This document shows, one piece after another, positions 44,106 to 52,971 of a DNA stretch of 64,000 nucleotides. Each line of letters starts with the position of its first letter. The first letter of the stretch is position 1. The stretch is from Lactiplantibacillus paraplantarum (GTDB taxonomy: Bacteria; Bacillota; Bacilli; Lactobacillales; Lactobacillaceae), in assembly GCF_003641145.1 (NCBI RefSeq), contig NZ_CP032744.1, forward strand, positions 2,852,001 through 2,916,000, given 5' to 3'. The notes under the pieces are model-generated. The model was not told where the DNA came from. It saw only the letters and a program-made list of their open reading frames with translations, and ran no database searches. Position numbers and translations under genes: made by a program.

Positions 44106-45530
44106 ATGGATTTATCACACACGCGGTTACTTCGCAAAAAAGATATCAATGCCATGTTAGCTAACTATCACAGTCCGCTCAAAAAAGAACTTAAAACATT
44201 TGACTTAACGATGTTGGGAATTGGGGCCATCATCGGGACTGGGATTTTCGTTTTAACCGGGACCGGAGCCTTAACAGCCGGTCCCGGGCTCATGATTTCA
44301 TTCGTATTAGCGGCAATTGCTTGCCTATTTGCTTCACTCTGCTACGCTGAATTTGCAGCCATGGTTCCTGAAAGTGGCTCCGCCTATACGTACGCTTACA
44401 CAACGCTGGGCGAAATCGTTGCCTTTATTATTGGCTGGAATTTAATGTTGGAATACCTCTTCGCAGTTTCGACCGTGTCCGCTGGTTGGTCAGGCTATTT
44501 TCAATCATTTCTAGCAGGCTTCGGGTTAAAACTGCCCACAGTTCTTTCCGCCGCAGCCGGTTCTGTTCCCGGCGTCACGAGTTATTTTAATTTACCAGCC
44601 TTCACCATCATTATTTTGATTACGCTCTTACTCTCGCTGGGCGTCAAAGAAACCAAACGCGTCAATAACATCATGGTAATTATTAAATTGGCGGTGGTTC
44701 TTTTATTCATCTTTACGGCGGTACGCTTCATCAAGCCTGCAAACTGGAGTCCCTTATTACCTTTCGGCTTCAAAGGGGTCTTCGGTGCAGCCTCTAGCGT
44801 CTTCTTCGCCTTCATCGGCTTCGACGCTATTTCTTCCAGTGTTGAAGAAACACTGGAGCCATCTAAGACCCTACCGCGCTCGATGTTACTTTCCCTTGGC
44901 ATCTGTACCATTCTTTACGTAGCTGTATCTGCTATCATGACTGGTGTGGTTCCCTTTGAAACATTTGCTAAATACATCGATCACCCAATTTCGGCCGTAT
45001 TAGTCTACTCTGGTCAGAATTGGATGGCTGGCATTGTCGACCTTGGCGCAATTCTCGGTATGACAACGGTTATGTTGGTCTGCCTATACGGTCAAACGCG
45101 GATTTCCTTCTCAATGTCACGTGACGGACTACTGCCACACATCTTTAGTGATATTAGTGCTAAGTCGGGTGCGCCGCTCAAATCAACGGTTCTATTTGGT
45201 TCAATTGCTGCCATCATGGGGGGCTTTATCCCGCTGGCTGACTTAGCAGAATTGGTTAACATTGGTACTTTGACTGCCTTCACCCTCGTCTCCTTCTCGA
45301 TTTTACGGCTACGTAAAACACAACCTGATCTCCGGCGACCGTTTAAGACCCCTTGGGTGCCATTTGTTCCCATTATGTCAATCATCAGTTGCGTCTTCTT
45401 ATTAATTAATTTAAAGCCCGTCACTTGGATTCGGTTTGTTGTTTGGCTGGCAATCGGCATGATTGTTTACTTCGGTTATTCTGTCAAACATTCCCAGTTA
45501 AAGACGGATTCCACAACTACGAATAAGTAA
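44106..45530 (+). CDS. APC-superfamily cationic amino-acid permease
   Basis: The 474-residue protein has 12 or more membrane helices. Its first helix reads TMLGIGAIIGTGIFVLTG, the APC substrate-binding GxG motif. FAFIGFDAISSSVEE and GAPLKSTVLFGSIAAI are typical of the CAT subfamily (YfnA-like), which imports amino acids. An ATG at 44106 was chosen by its distance from GGGGCG. It is a single gene with a strong terminator; the substrate is not evident. Confidence 0.9.
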   Translation: MDLSHTRLLRKKDINAMLANYHSPLKKELKTFDLTMLGIGAIIGTGIFVLTGTGALTAGPGLMISFVLAAIACLFASLCYAEFAAMVPESGSAYTYAYTTLGEIVAFIIGWNLMLEYLFAVSTVSAGWSGYFQSFLAGFGLKLPTVLSAAAGSVPGVTSYFNLPAFTIIILITLLLSLGVKETKRVNNIMVIIKLAVVLLFIFTAVRFIKPANWSPLLPFGFKGVFGAASSVFFAFIGFDAISSSVEETLEPSKTLPRSMLLSLGICTILYVAVSAIMTGVVPFETFAKYIDHPISAVLVYSGQNWMAGIVDLGAILGMTTVMLVCLYGQTRISFSMSRDGLLPHIFSDISAKSGAPLKSTVLFGSIAAIMGGFIPLADLAELVNIGTLTAFTLVSFSILRLRKTQPDLRRPFKTPWVPFVPIMSIISCVFLLINLKPVTWIRFVVWLAIGMIVYFGYSVKHSQLKTDSTTTNK

Positions 45531-45563
45531 AAATCTAGCTTAACTTGATACTATTCACCGCAA

Positions 45564-45615
45564 CGTGTCGGTCGACTGCCAAATATACTAATTGACAGCC
45601 GACCGACACGTTTTT
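45564..45615 (+). terminator. terminator of the amino-acid permease gene
   Basis: A 19-bp stem with wobble pairs (45564-45582 with 45592-45610) followed by TTTTT. Confidence 0.9.
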
Positions 45616-45804
45616 ATTCGGCTAACTTCAAAAATCATCATCCAACTAATTGCCCCTAATTTAACCTGAAGTAACGTTCAATTAACGAAGCGTACGTTGA
45701 AACTTATTAACGTGAACAAGTTTTAGTCTGTCTGGTTACCCTCTTTTCAAAAAAGCTAGTATAGTATGAGTCACAGTTCTAATTGAAGTGGGGGTCAATA
45801 ACTC

Positions 45805-47850
45805 ATGCGTAAGCAACGGATTCAGGAACGTTCATTGATTGGCATGTTAATTACATTAGGCGTCGTGTACGGGGACATCGGAACGTCACCGCTATACGTT
45901 ATGAACGCCCTGATCAACGATGCGGGCCAGCTCAAAAATGCAACGCCCGATTATGTTATCGGCAGTGTTTCACTCATTTTCTGGACGTTAATGTTGATTA
46001 CAACGGTTAAATACGTCCTAATTGCTTTACGTGCTGACAATCATCATGAAGGTGGGATTTTCGCCCTCTATGCGTTAGTTCGTCATCGGGCCAAATGGCT
46101 AATTTTTGTCGCCTTAATTGGTGGCGCCGCTTTGTTAGCAGATGGCACCCTAACACCTGCTGTGACAGTCACATCAGCAGTTGAAGGCTTAAAAGGATTG
46201 CCCAAACTGGGGGCTTTTTCCCAGTACCCGTGGCTCGTCCCTCTAACCGTTACGGTTATTTTACTGGTTCTCTTTATGATTCAAGGGTTTGGTACTGCCG
46301 TCGTTGGTCGGTCATTCGGTCCCATGATGCTACTCTGGTTCACCGTCATTGGCATCTTCGGTCTGATCAACATCAGTCAGGCACCCGTCATTCTCAAAGC
46401 CTTCTCACCAGTTGACGCCGTGCAAGTCTTATTCAATCCGGCTAATAAAATGGGAATTTTCATTCTTGGTAGCGTCTTCCTAGCAACCACTGGAGCCGAG
46501 GCCTTGTATTCCGATATGGGCCACGTTGGCAAAGCCAACATCGACGCCACTTGGCCATTTGTATACACAACCCTGATTCTTAATTATCTTGGTCAAGGGG
46601 CTTGGATGTTAAACCATTATCAAGATGCTGCTTGGCGCGACGCCACTAACGTCAATCCATTCTATGCGATGATTCCTGCCGGTGGTCAGATTGCGATGAT
46701 TATCTTAGCCACGGTCGCAGCCATCATTGCATCACAAGCCCTGATTACAGGCTCTTACACACTAGTTGACGAAGCAGTTGGGTTAAAATTCTTACCCCGT
46801 ATGATTATCAAACACCCCAGTAACGTTCGGAGCCAGATTTACATTGGCGCGATTAACTGGTTGCTCTGTCTGGTCACCTTAGGAATCGTTTGGCTCTTTC
46901 AAACTTCCGCCCACATGGAAGCGGCGTATGGATTAGCCATCACCTTAACGATGTTGATGACGACCATCTTGCTCAGCCAGTGGATTCAGATGAAGGGCCA
47001 CCGGGCGCTGGCGCTAGCTTTATTATTCGGCTTTGGTGCCCTGGAGACCGTCTTTTTAACCGCCAGTCTGACCAAGTTTATCCACGGTGGCTATTTGACC
47101 TTGGGGCTGACCCTCATCATTTTCTTGATTATGGTCGTTTGGTTCTTTGGTAATCGCCGGCGTTTGCGTTATAACCAGGCAAATGAACAGATTAGTCTGT
47201 TGGATTACCGTAATCAACTGATCCAGTTAAGCCATGATGATCACCTGCCAGTATTTGCAACGAACTTAGTCTACTTGGCTAAAGTCGACCATCAGCACCG
47301 GGCTAAACGGTCAATTCTGTACTCGATTTTAGATAAGCGGCCTAAACGCGCTAAGGTTTACTGGTTTATTACCATTAATGAAACCAACCGACCTTATGAT
47401 TGTAGTTACAGCATTGACATGCTAGGCACTCGAAATATCGTGGAGGTTCAACTCAACTTAGGCTTCCGTAAATCACAACACATTAATTTATACTTGCGCC
47501 AAATTGTCACGAACTTGATTGCCGATCACAGCATCGATCCTCAATATTCCCGTTACGGAATCACGCAACCCCGTCAAGTTGGCGATTTTAAATTTGTCGT
47601 TCAGAATCAGCAGATCATGGACCTTGCTAGCAACCCAACGATGGGCCAGTTCGATCGACTACTAATTGGTGGCCGCGTCCTACTACAAAACATCACGCCA
47701 TCTCCCGCGATCTGGTACGGCTTAGCGTTTAGCGATGTCTTGGAAGAGACGATTCCATTATTCACGAAACCAGCAACGGACGCCACACTAACGAATTTGA
47801 CGGTCCACCATGCCCGCACCCCGCAACGGAATTCTTCAAGTCAAAAATAA
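45805..47850 (+). CDS. kup: Kup-family potassium transporter
   Basis: The 681-residue membrane protein carries potassium with protons. The opening [20 protein letters not shown] is the family signature. [40 protein letters not shown] and [16 protein letters not shown] follow. About 12 helices are followed by a cytoplasmic C-terminal domain of some 200 residues. The ATG follows AGTGGGGG. A terminator lies directly after the stop. Confidence 0.95.
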   Translation: MRKQRIQERSLIGMLITLGVVYGDIGTSPLYVMNALINDAGQLKNATPDYVIGSVSLIFWTLMLITTVKYVLIALRADNHHEGGIFALYALVRHRAKWLIFVALIGGAALLADGTLTPAVTVTSAVEGLKGLPKLGAFSQYPWLVPLTVTVILLVLFMIQGFGTAVVGRSFGPMMLLWFTVIGIFGLINISQAPVILKAFSPVDAVQVLFNPANKMGIFILGSVFLATTGAEALYSDMGHVGKANIDATWPFVYTTLILNYLGQGAWMLNHYQDAAWRDATNVNPFYAMIPAGGQIAMIILATVAAIIASQALITGSYTLVDEAVGLKFLPRMIIKHPSNVRSQIYIGAINWLLCLVTLGIVWLFQTSAHMEAAYGLAITLTMLMTTILLSQWIQMKGHRALALALLFGFGALETVFLTASLTKFIHGGYLTLGLTLIIFLIMVVWFFGNRRRLRYNQANEQISLLDYRNQLIQLSHDDHLPVFATNLVYLAKVDHQHRAKRSILYSILDKRPKRAKVYWFITINETNRPYDCSYSIDMLGTRNIVEVQLNLGFRKSQHINLYLRQIVTNLIADHSIDPQYSRYGITQPRQVGDFKFVVQNQQIMDLASNPTMGQFDRLLIGGRVLLQNITPSPAIWYGLAFSDVLEETIPLFTKPATDATLTNLTVHHARTPQRNSSSQK

Positions 47851-47851
47851 G

Positions 47852-47892
47852 CACTAAAAAGGCTGGGACAAAACGTCCTAGCCTTTTTAGTG
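47852..47892 (+). terminator. kup terminator
   Basis: An 18-bp stem with one wobble (47852-47869 with 47875-47892) including a T-rich arm. It marks the left edge of the AT-rich islet. Confidence 0.88.
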
Positions 47893-47924
47893 TTATGGAT
47901 CAATTGAACTAATAGCCAGTACCA

Positions 47925-48128
47925 CTACTGACTATTCCGATTACCTTTAAGCAATAGATCATCTTGATGATCACGAACATAAGCTTTAAACATTGGATCC
48001 GTAAAATGCCATGAGTTTCGATTCTCACTAGTCAAGATGCCTAATTTTTTAAGATCCGTGATTGCTGGACTGAGTGAATTAAGTCCCATCGTACCATTGT
48101 TACGCAGTTCATTGACTGCAAAAAGCAT
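47925..48128 (-). pseudogene. C-terminal remnant of an AAA-type ATPase (winged-helix domain)
   Basis: The 67 residues (LNSLSPAITDLKKLGILTSE, then WHFTDPMFKAYVRDH) look like the winged-helix C-terminus of archaeal-type ATPases that follow the AAA domain. No P-loop or ATPase domain is present upstream, where the same frame stops after about 20 more codons. No ribosome site is convincing. It is probably the relic of a larger gene at the islet border. Confidence 0.45.
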
Positions 48129-48505
48129 CCTAATGTCAAATGATCTACTAGAAGCAGTAAAAAATCATTTCCAACTGTATTTAAGAGAATAGTTATTAGG
48201 CTGACATACAGCATATGCCAGGAACCTACCTCATGTTTTGAACTTTTTTACAACTAAACGTATAATCAACTTACTAGTAATGGTTCTTCTCTTAACATTA
48301 TATTTTATTGTTTTTTCTAGCTATTACTATCGTTGTGTTAACTAATCTAGGTCTCTAAAAGGAAATCGCCAAAAGTCTTAATTAGTCAAAACAAGGGATT
48401 ACTATGAGGAGAAATAATACAAATGACCAATACTGTTCACTGATAACAATAAATTTATACAATTACAAGCAAGAGAATTATTTACAATATAGGAGGAACA
48501 ATTCG
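48129..48505. other. AT-rich gap at the left of the accessory islet
   Basis: No gene, terminator or repeat was identified. The base composition is distinctly more AT-rich than the flanking kup and permease genes and continues to about 52.9 kb. Confidence 0.4.
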
Positions 48506-49039
48506 TTGATAATGATCTTTTTTGCTCTTATTGAAGTTGGATTAATAATATATTCTGTTAGTGTATTAAAAAAAATCAATAGTTTTACACAAGAAAATGA
48601 AGTGCGGTTTTGGAGCTTGTATATAAAAAAATCAACCAGCAAAAAAAATCTCAAAAAGATACAAGCCAAAATTCTATTTACTTATGCTCATGATTCTCTA
48701 CGTAATAAAATTGCTTATTGGACGGAGAGATGCATCATTGATTTTGGATTCTTAGGTGGATCTATTTGGCTTTTCATCGTCATAGGATTTAATCTAGATT
48801 TAAAGCTATCAATACCATCTCTTATTTGTTTTATGCTTGTTATTCCGAATTTCATGTTATTATCCAACCAGTTATATCATTTTTGGAAAAATCAACCAAT
48901 TTGGAAAGAACACTCCATTGAAGAACAACCATTTTTATTACCGAATACAGAAGATCATAAACGACTAAATAAATATTGGTTGCAATTATTTGCAAGTCTA
49001 TATTTAATCATGGCGGTTGGAACATACTTCGCTTTTTAA
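48506..49039 (+). CDS. membrane protein of unknown function, 177 aa, in the phage-like islet
   Basis: The protein has an N-terminal helix (IMIFFALIEVGLIIYSVSVL), a pair of central helices (FGFLGGSIWLFIVIGF and IPSLICFMLVIPNFMLL) and a C-terminal helix (LQLFASLYLIMAVGTYFAF). The loops are basic. No family is recognised. A TTG at 48506 was chosen because AGGAGG lies nine bases upstream. It converges with the large peptidoglycan-binding protein. A holin, immunity or anchoring role is possible but unproven. Confidence 0.65.
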   Translation: MIMIFFALIEVGLIIYSVSVLKKINSFTQENEVRFWSLYIKKSTSKKNLKKIQAKILFTYAHDSLRNKIAYWTERCIIDFGFLGGSIWLFIVIGFNLDLKLSIPSLICFMLVIPNFMLLSNQLYHFWKNQPIWKEHSIEEQPFLLPNTEDHKRLNKYWLQLFASLYLIMAVGTYFAF

Positions 49040-49298
49040 CAGTAAAGACGGGGCTTTGGCACACCCCCCAAATAGATCCGGTTGAGATGGCCACTCAAAA
49101 GCAATCCTGCTGATTGGTTAACGCCGAACCAAATACCATCTTATCGTACGATTTGTTATCTTAAAATCTTCGATGAGTTAGGTGCACCTCCGATAGTTCA
49201 ACTCAACTAGCCCAGTATCTACGTCAAAATAAATGGTTCTTAGCTATATTTCTTTTTTTGACGGCATAAATATTTTAGCGGACGTGAATAAAGAATTA
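49040..49298. other. gap with no recognised gene
   Basis: Short broken frames only. It may be a decayed sequence between the membrane protein and the terminator at 49299-49347. Confidence 0.3.
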
Positions 49299-49347
49299 AG
49301 CAAATAGGACAAGAAATCAAAATTCGATTTCTCGTCCTATTTGCTTG
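49299..49347. terminator. bidirectional terminator in the islet
   Basis: A 21-bp stem with one mismatch (49299-49319 with 49327-49347) lies between the two convergent islet genes. Pyrimidine-rich flanks are modest. Confidence 0.7.
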
Positions 49348-49393
49348 TACAGAAACTATTTATATCACAGCCTCTTCTTTATCAGTAAAAATA

Positions 49394-51505
49394 CTATGCA
49401 CCCGTAGTTAAAAATCTAGTTAATAGTGCAACAATTGCTGCTGCCGCACCGCCAACCGCAACTTCACCTGAGAAAACTCCACCTAAAATAATAATTACAG
49501 CCACTGCTGCTGCTTCATACATTGTTGCTTTAAAAGATTCCACAGGATCATAATCTGGCCAATCATCAAAATCATTACTATTAAAACTAACATCTACTTC
49601 AATTGTTAGCGTTTCATTTAATGTCCCCTTTTCAATTTGGTAAACGTAATATTTCAATTTAAAACCAAACTCGCCACTGTGATCAGCTCCGATTTCGATT
49701 TCAAAATTACCTTTTTTTATTTTTTCTGAAATTCCCCATTCGTTTAAGCCGGTTAAAGTTAAATGTCCTATGCTTTCCGGGATAGCAAACTTTGATGATA
49801 ACAAAGCAGTAAAATCAGTTTCCGGAAGTTCCCCATTTGAAATAGTAAGGACTGAATTACTATTTTTATTAGCAACTTCCTGAGTTGCATTATAAGTTAC
49901 TTTAATTGGGCCATAAGCTTTTGTATAACTGCCATCAAGATGCAAATCAGTATTTTTCAGAATATATTCAAGAGCATCATCAGCACTCACACCAGTGGTT
50001 GTAAATTCGTTTTTACTTACTCCTTTATCAAGCCCCGATGACGCATCTTGATCAATTCCCACACCTGATCCAGTCGTATATTCAACAAATTGATCAAAAC
50101 ACCAGTTTTTAGGCATCGGAAATCCTAAATTTCCACTCCAACCATATGACATGCTGGCTACAAAAAAGTTACTGATTTCCATGCCTTCTGCAGCATGCCG
50201 ACAAGTGTTTCTAGTACCATACAAACCAGTCTCATACCCCAAATCCGTTAGTGATGATCGAACAGCTTGAAGATAGGCAATGACGGTTCCATCAATATCA
50301 CCATCTTGAAGATCTAGATCAGCAGCAAAATAAATGGGCGTCCCATCTGGAAATCCAAGATTTCGGGCAGCATTGGCAGCCAGGTAAGCATCTTTTGTCC
50401 CCTGATCTTCTGTAAAATACTCTTGCTTATATCCACCATCTTCATAAATTGGAAAGATTGAAAATCCGGCTGTTGTAAGTTTATCGATTTCATCTAAAGA
50501 TAAACTTTTATCAATAAAATCATCACCCACAGTCCCGGTTAAATATCTACCAACAATAGAGAAGCCGGAGTTATATAATCTTTGAATCATATTTGAATCG
50601 ATTAATTGAGTAGCAGTATCAAATGCAACAGAATCTCGTGAAGTGTCACCATTACTTGTCAGTAGGCCTTTAATCACACGCATGTCAGCAATACCAGAAT
50701 ATTTTTTATTATCTAAGCTATCAACGGGCAAAATCATGAATTTTCGAAATTTTTCAACTTCATTTGCAACTACTGAAGAATATACGCCATCGAAATCACC
50801 ATCTTGATAAAAATTATTAACATATAGGCCATATTGAATTAATTTAACAATAGCGCCATTGTCGCCTACATTAACTGTAGGCGTTAAATTAATTGTCTGA
50901 TTGCCATAGTTTCCATTCGCCTCACTCGGACTCATTTTTTCAATAGCCTGAAGTGCATAAATCAGCGCTTCATTGGTATCTCGTTGGTAAAGCCCATCAC
51001 ATGGGCGGACACCAATATAGGATTCATAGTTAGCGTTCAACCATTGCTGCATCCGACGAATCTTAGGATCACCATCCACAACTAATACAAAAGCGCTCAT
51101 ATCAAATAATGCAGCCATTAAATTAGTTGTCATCTTTCCATCTGCCGTAATACCAGCATCTGTTTGAAGCTCTTTCACAGCACTGATGGTATCCTCAGTA
51201 TATTTAGTTGAAAAATCATTTGGTGAAATACCTTTACACCAAAATGCACCCTGAATTAACTTAGCAATATTACCGGAATAATCAACTTTTAGTTTACCAA
51301 CAATTCCATCACAGGCTGCTCTGGTTAATTCTCCAAACCCCTGTTGAACTGGTGAAACTTTAAGTTCATGTTGTAGCCCTTCTCGTAATCCATAGATGGT
51401 GTTCCATCCAGTTTGTCCATTTTCTTTCACATAATCAAATCCAGAAATGTCACTGTAGGTACTGTTTAACCACTTTTGAACTTTTAAAACTTGTTCATCT
51501 GCCAT
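49394..51505 (-). CDS. large peptidoglycan-binding / Rv2525c-like glycoside-hydrolase-fold protein with hydrophobic C-terminus
   Basis: 703 residues. The N-terminal 270 contain three or more peptidoglycan-binding-like helical repeats (KVQKWLNSTYSDI, KIRRMQQWLNANY, AIVKLIQYGLYVNNFYQDGD). Residues about 295-505 form a GH25-like Rv2525c/DUF1906 barrel (GFSIVGRYLTG, IFPIYEDGG, IYFAADLDLQDGD, TGLYGTRNTCRHA, GIDQDASSG). A beta-rich region follows, and the last 40 residues are hydrophobic (AAVAVIIILGGVFSGEVAVG). There is no signal peptide. Related proteins occur near phage lysis genes. Here it is the apparent late gene behind an ArpU-type activator. Hydrolase activity is inferred, not shown. Confidence 0.7.
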   Translation of the reverse strand: MADEQVLKVQKWLNSTYSDISGFDYVKENGQTGWNTIYGLREGLQHELKVSPVQQGFGELTRAACDGIVGKLKVDYSGNIAKLIQGAFWCKGISPNDFSTKYTEDTISAVKELQTDAGITADGKMTTNLMAALFDMSAFVLVVDGDPKIRRMQQWLNANYESYIGVRPCDGLYQRDTNEALIYALQAIEKMSPSEANGNYGNQTINLTPTVNVGDNGAIVKLIQYGLYVNNFYQDGDFDGVYSSVVANEVEKFRKFMILPVDSLDNKKYSGIADMRVIKGLLTSNGDTSRDSVAFDTATQLIDSNMIQRLYNSGFSIVGRYLTGTVGDDFIDKSLSLDEIDKLTTAGFSIFPIYEDGGYKQEYFTEDQGTKDAYLAANAARNLGFPDGTPIYFAADLDLQDGDIDGTVIAYLQAVRSSLTDLGYETGLYGTRNTCRHAAEGMEISNFFVASMSYGWSGNLGFPMPKNWCFDQFVEYTTGSGVGIDQDASSGLDKGVSKNEFTTTGVSADDALEYILKNTDLHLDGSYTKAYGPIKVTYNATQEVANKNSNSVLTISNGELPETDFTALLSSKFAIPESIGHLTLTGLNEWGISEKIKKGNFEIEIGADHSGEFGFKLKYYVYQIEKGTLNETLTIEVDVSFNSNDFDDWPDYDPVESFKATMYEAAAVAVIIILGGVFSGEVAVGGAAAAIVALLTRFLTTGA

Positions 51506-51632
51506 ACTAAAGCCCTCTTCTATTTAATATTATGCTCATCGTACTTAATACCAAACTCAATGACCATATCTATAATATAAATGGAAAACAGAATACAAAT
51601 TTGCAAGTTTGTTGCTTTCTAAAAGGCTGTCA

Positions 51633-52040
51633 TTATACCAGTCCCAGTTCCTTTGCCAATAGTTCAAAAAAGTGCATACGATGTCTACTAACTGTCGCTT
51701 TATCAGTATGATACTTATTCCCCACTCCTTCTAAATTTAAAAAAGGATGTGATTTTAAATATAGTTCTGTAATTATATTTTTTGTTAATTCATCACTATT
51801 ACCTAAACAATAATCAATTGCAGTTCTATTCAGTTCAAGTTGTGTTAATCTACGATCAGTATTGATATTTATTGCTATCATGGTGATCATCGTATTTTTA
51901 TCTTCATTATTGGTAGAGTGCGTTTTATAATTATGATTGAAATATGACAATTGTTTCATTCGATTTTCAATGTACTTATCGGTTCGTGGGTAATCTCGTA
52001 AAACTTGTTCTAAATAGTTTTTTATAGTTTTATCCATCAT
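51633..52040 (-). CDS. ArpU/RinA-family phage late-gene activator
   Basis: The 135-residue protein resembles ArpU/RinA-type sigma-like regulators that switch on late genes in Gram-positive phages. Typical features are the charged N-terminus (YLEQVLRDYPRTDKYIENRM), a central helix and a C-terminal helix-turn-helix (KYHTDKATVSRHRMHFFELL). The ATG at 52040 follows AGGAG by seven bases. It is divergent from the S24 repressor and lies 127 bases before the large effector gene, so repressor, activator and effector probably form a cascade. Confidence 0.7.
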   Translation of the reverse strand: MMDKTIKNYLEQVLRDYPRTDKYIENRMKQLSYFNHNYKTHSTNNEDKNTMITMIAININTDRRLTQLELNRTAIDYCLGNSDELTKNIITELYLKSHPFLNLEGVGNKYHTDKATVSRHRMHFFELLAKELGLV

Positions 52041-52063
52041 TTATAATCTCCTAATCCTAGCAA

Positions 52064-52196
52064 ATACGGTTTAACCGTATAATTTATTTGAAGCTAGCAT
52101 ACTACGGTTAAAAGCGAAAATCAACAGTACGTTCAAACTCATCTATCAAGAATTTACGGTTTATCCGTTGATAATAATACCTGAACCTACTATAAT
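52064..52196. promoter_or_regulatory. phage-type switch region: two divergent promoters and three operators
   Basis: Three related sites are visible: ATACGGTTTAACCGTAT (52064-52080, perfect palindrome), CTACGGTTAAAAGCGAA (52102-52118, weak right half) and TTACGGTTTATCCGTTG (52154-52170). The minus-strand promoter TTGATT (52119-52124) - 17 bp - TATGCT (52096-52101) has the second site as its spacer and the first beyond its start. The plus-strand promoter TTGATA (52168-52173) - 17 bp - TATAAT (52191-52196) overlaps the third. The layout mimics phage repressor operators. Confidence 0.8.
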
Positions 52197-52248
52197 GAAA
52201 TAGTCTTAGAATACTCGTATTAAACTATTGAAAAAGGAAAATACTCCC

Positions 52249-52878
52249 ATGAATAATAATGATATCTTTGCCAATAATTTAAAAAAATTATTAGCAGACA
52301 ATCAAATTAGTCGTAAACAGCTATCTATTGCATTGAATGTGAAGTATACGACTCTCGCCGATTGGCTTAATGCACGTACTTTTCCACGCATAAAATCAAT
52401 TGAAAAAATTGCTAATTATTTTAGCATTCCAAAATCCTTTTTGATTGAGGACTCTAGCCTTAATTTTATATCCAAAAACGATCACAAAGATATTATTGTT
52501 AAGATACCGATAATTGGTAATATTGCAGGTGGATCGCCAATTTTTGCTGAACAAAATATTGATGGTACAGTGGATGAAGTAACTTCTGGATTACCCAGTG
52601 GAGAAAATTTTTACTTGCGCCTTGTGGGTCAATCAATGAGTCCTACTATACCCAATGGTTCGCTCGTATTAATACATCGGCAACCTGACGTAGAAGATGG
52701 CGAAATTGCGGCCGTTCAAGTAGATAATGATACCCAAGCAACTTTAAAGCGCGTTATTCGTAAGAACGATACAGTAATTCTAAATCCTGATAACCCAGCA
52801 TACCAGCCAATAGTATTAGATGATTCTCACCCTGGACGTATTATCGGTAAAGCAATCCGATATACTGTACAGTTATAA
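52249..52878 (+). CDS. CI-like repressor with XRE domain and S24 self-cleaving peptidase domain
   Basis: The 209-residue repressor has an N-terminal helix-turn-helix (SRKQLSIALNVKYTTLADWL). Its C-terminal LexA/S24 domain carries the expected cleavage site Ala-Gly in IGNIAGGSPIFAEQ, the catalytic Ser in LVGQSMSPTIPNGS and Lys in ATLKRVIR. It should therefore cut itself when RecA is active, as in the SOS response. The ATG at 52249 was chosen because a TTG at 52228 lacks a ribosome site. It probably represses both its own promoter and that of the ArpU-type gene. Confidence 0.9.
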   Translation: MNNNDIFANNLKKLLADNQISRKQLSIALNVKYTTLADWLNARTFPRIKSIEKIANYFSIPKSFLIEDSSLNFISKNDHKDIIVKIPIIGNIAGGSPIFAEQNIDGTVDEVTSGLPSGENFYLRLVGQSMSPTIPNGSLVLIHRQPDVEDGEIAAVQVDNDTQATLKRVIRKNDTVILNPDNPAYQPIVLDDSHPGRIIGKAIRYTVQL

Positions 52879-52899
52879 AGTTAGTATCTACAAACTTTA

Positions 52900-52949
52900 A
52901 AGTGCCTTACAATTCTTGGACAAATGAGTCTAATAATTGTAAGGCGCTT
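52900..52949 (-). terminator. terminator of the AI-2E-family gene
   Basis: AAGTGCCTTACAATT / AATTGTAAGGCGCTT form a 15-bp stem with one wobble. It also stands 22 bases after the repressor stop and may serve both strands. Confidence 0.65.
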
Positions 52950-52971
52950 CAAATTTTCTTTACTTTTAAAA

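Noticed and set aside
48404..48505. Upstream extension of the islet membrane protein
   Set aside because: The first 34 codons lack a ribosome site, while AGGAGG directly precedes the TTG at 48506.
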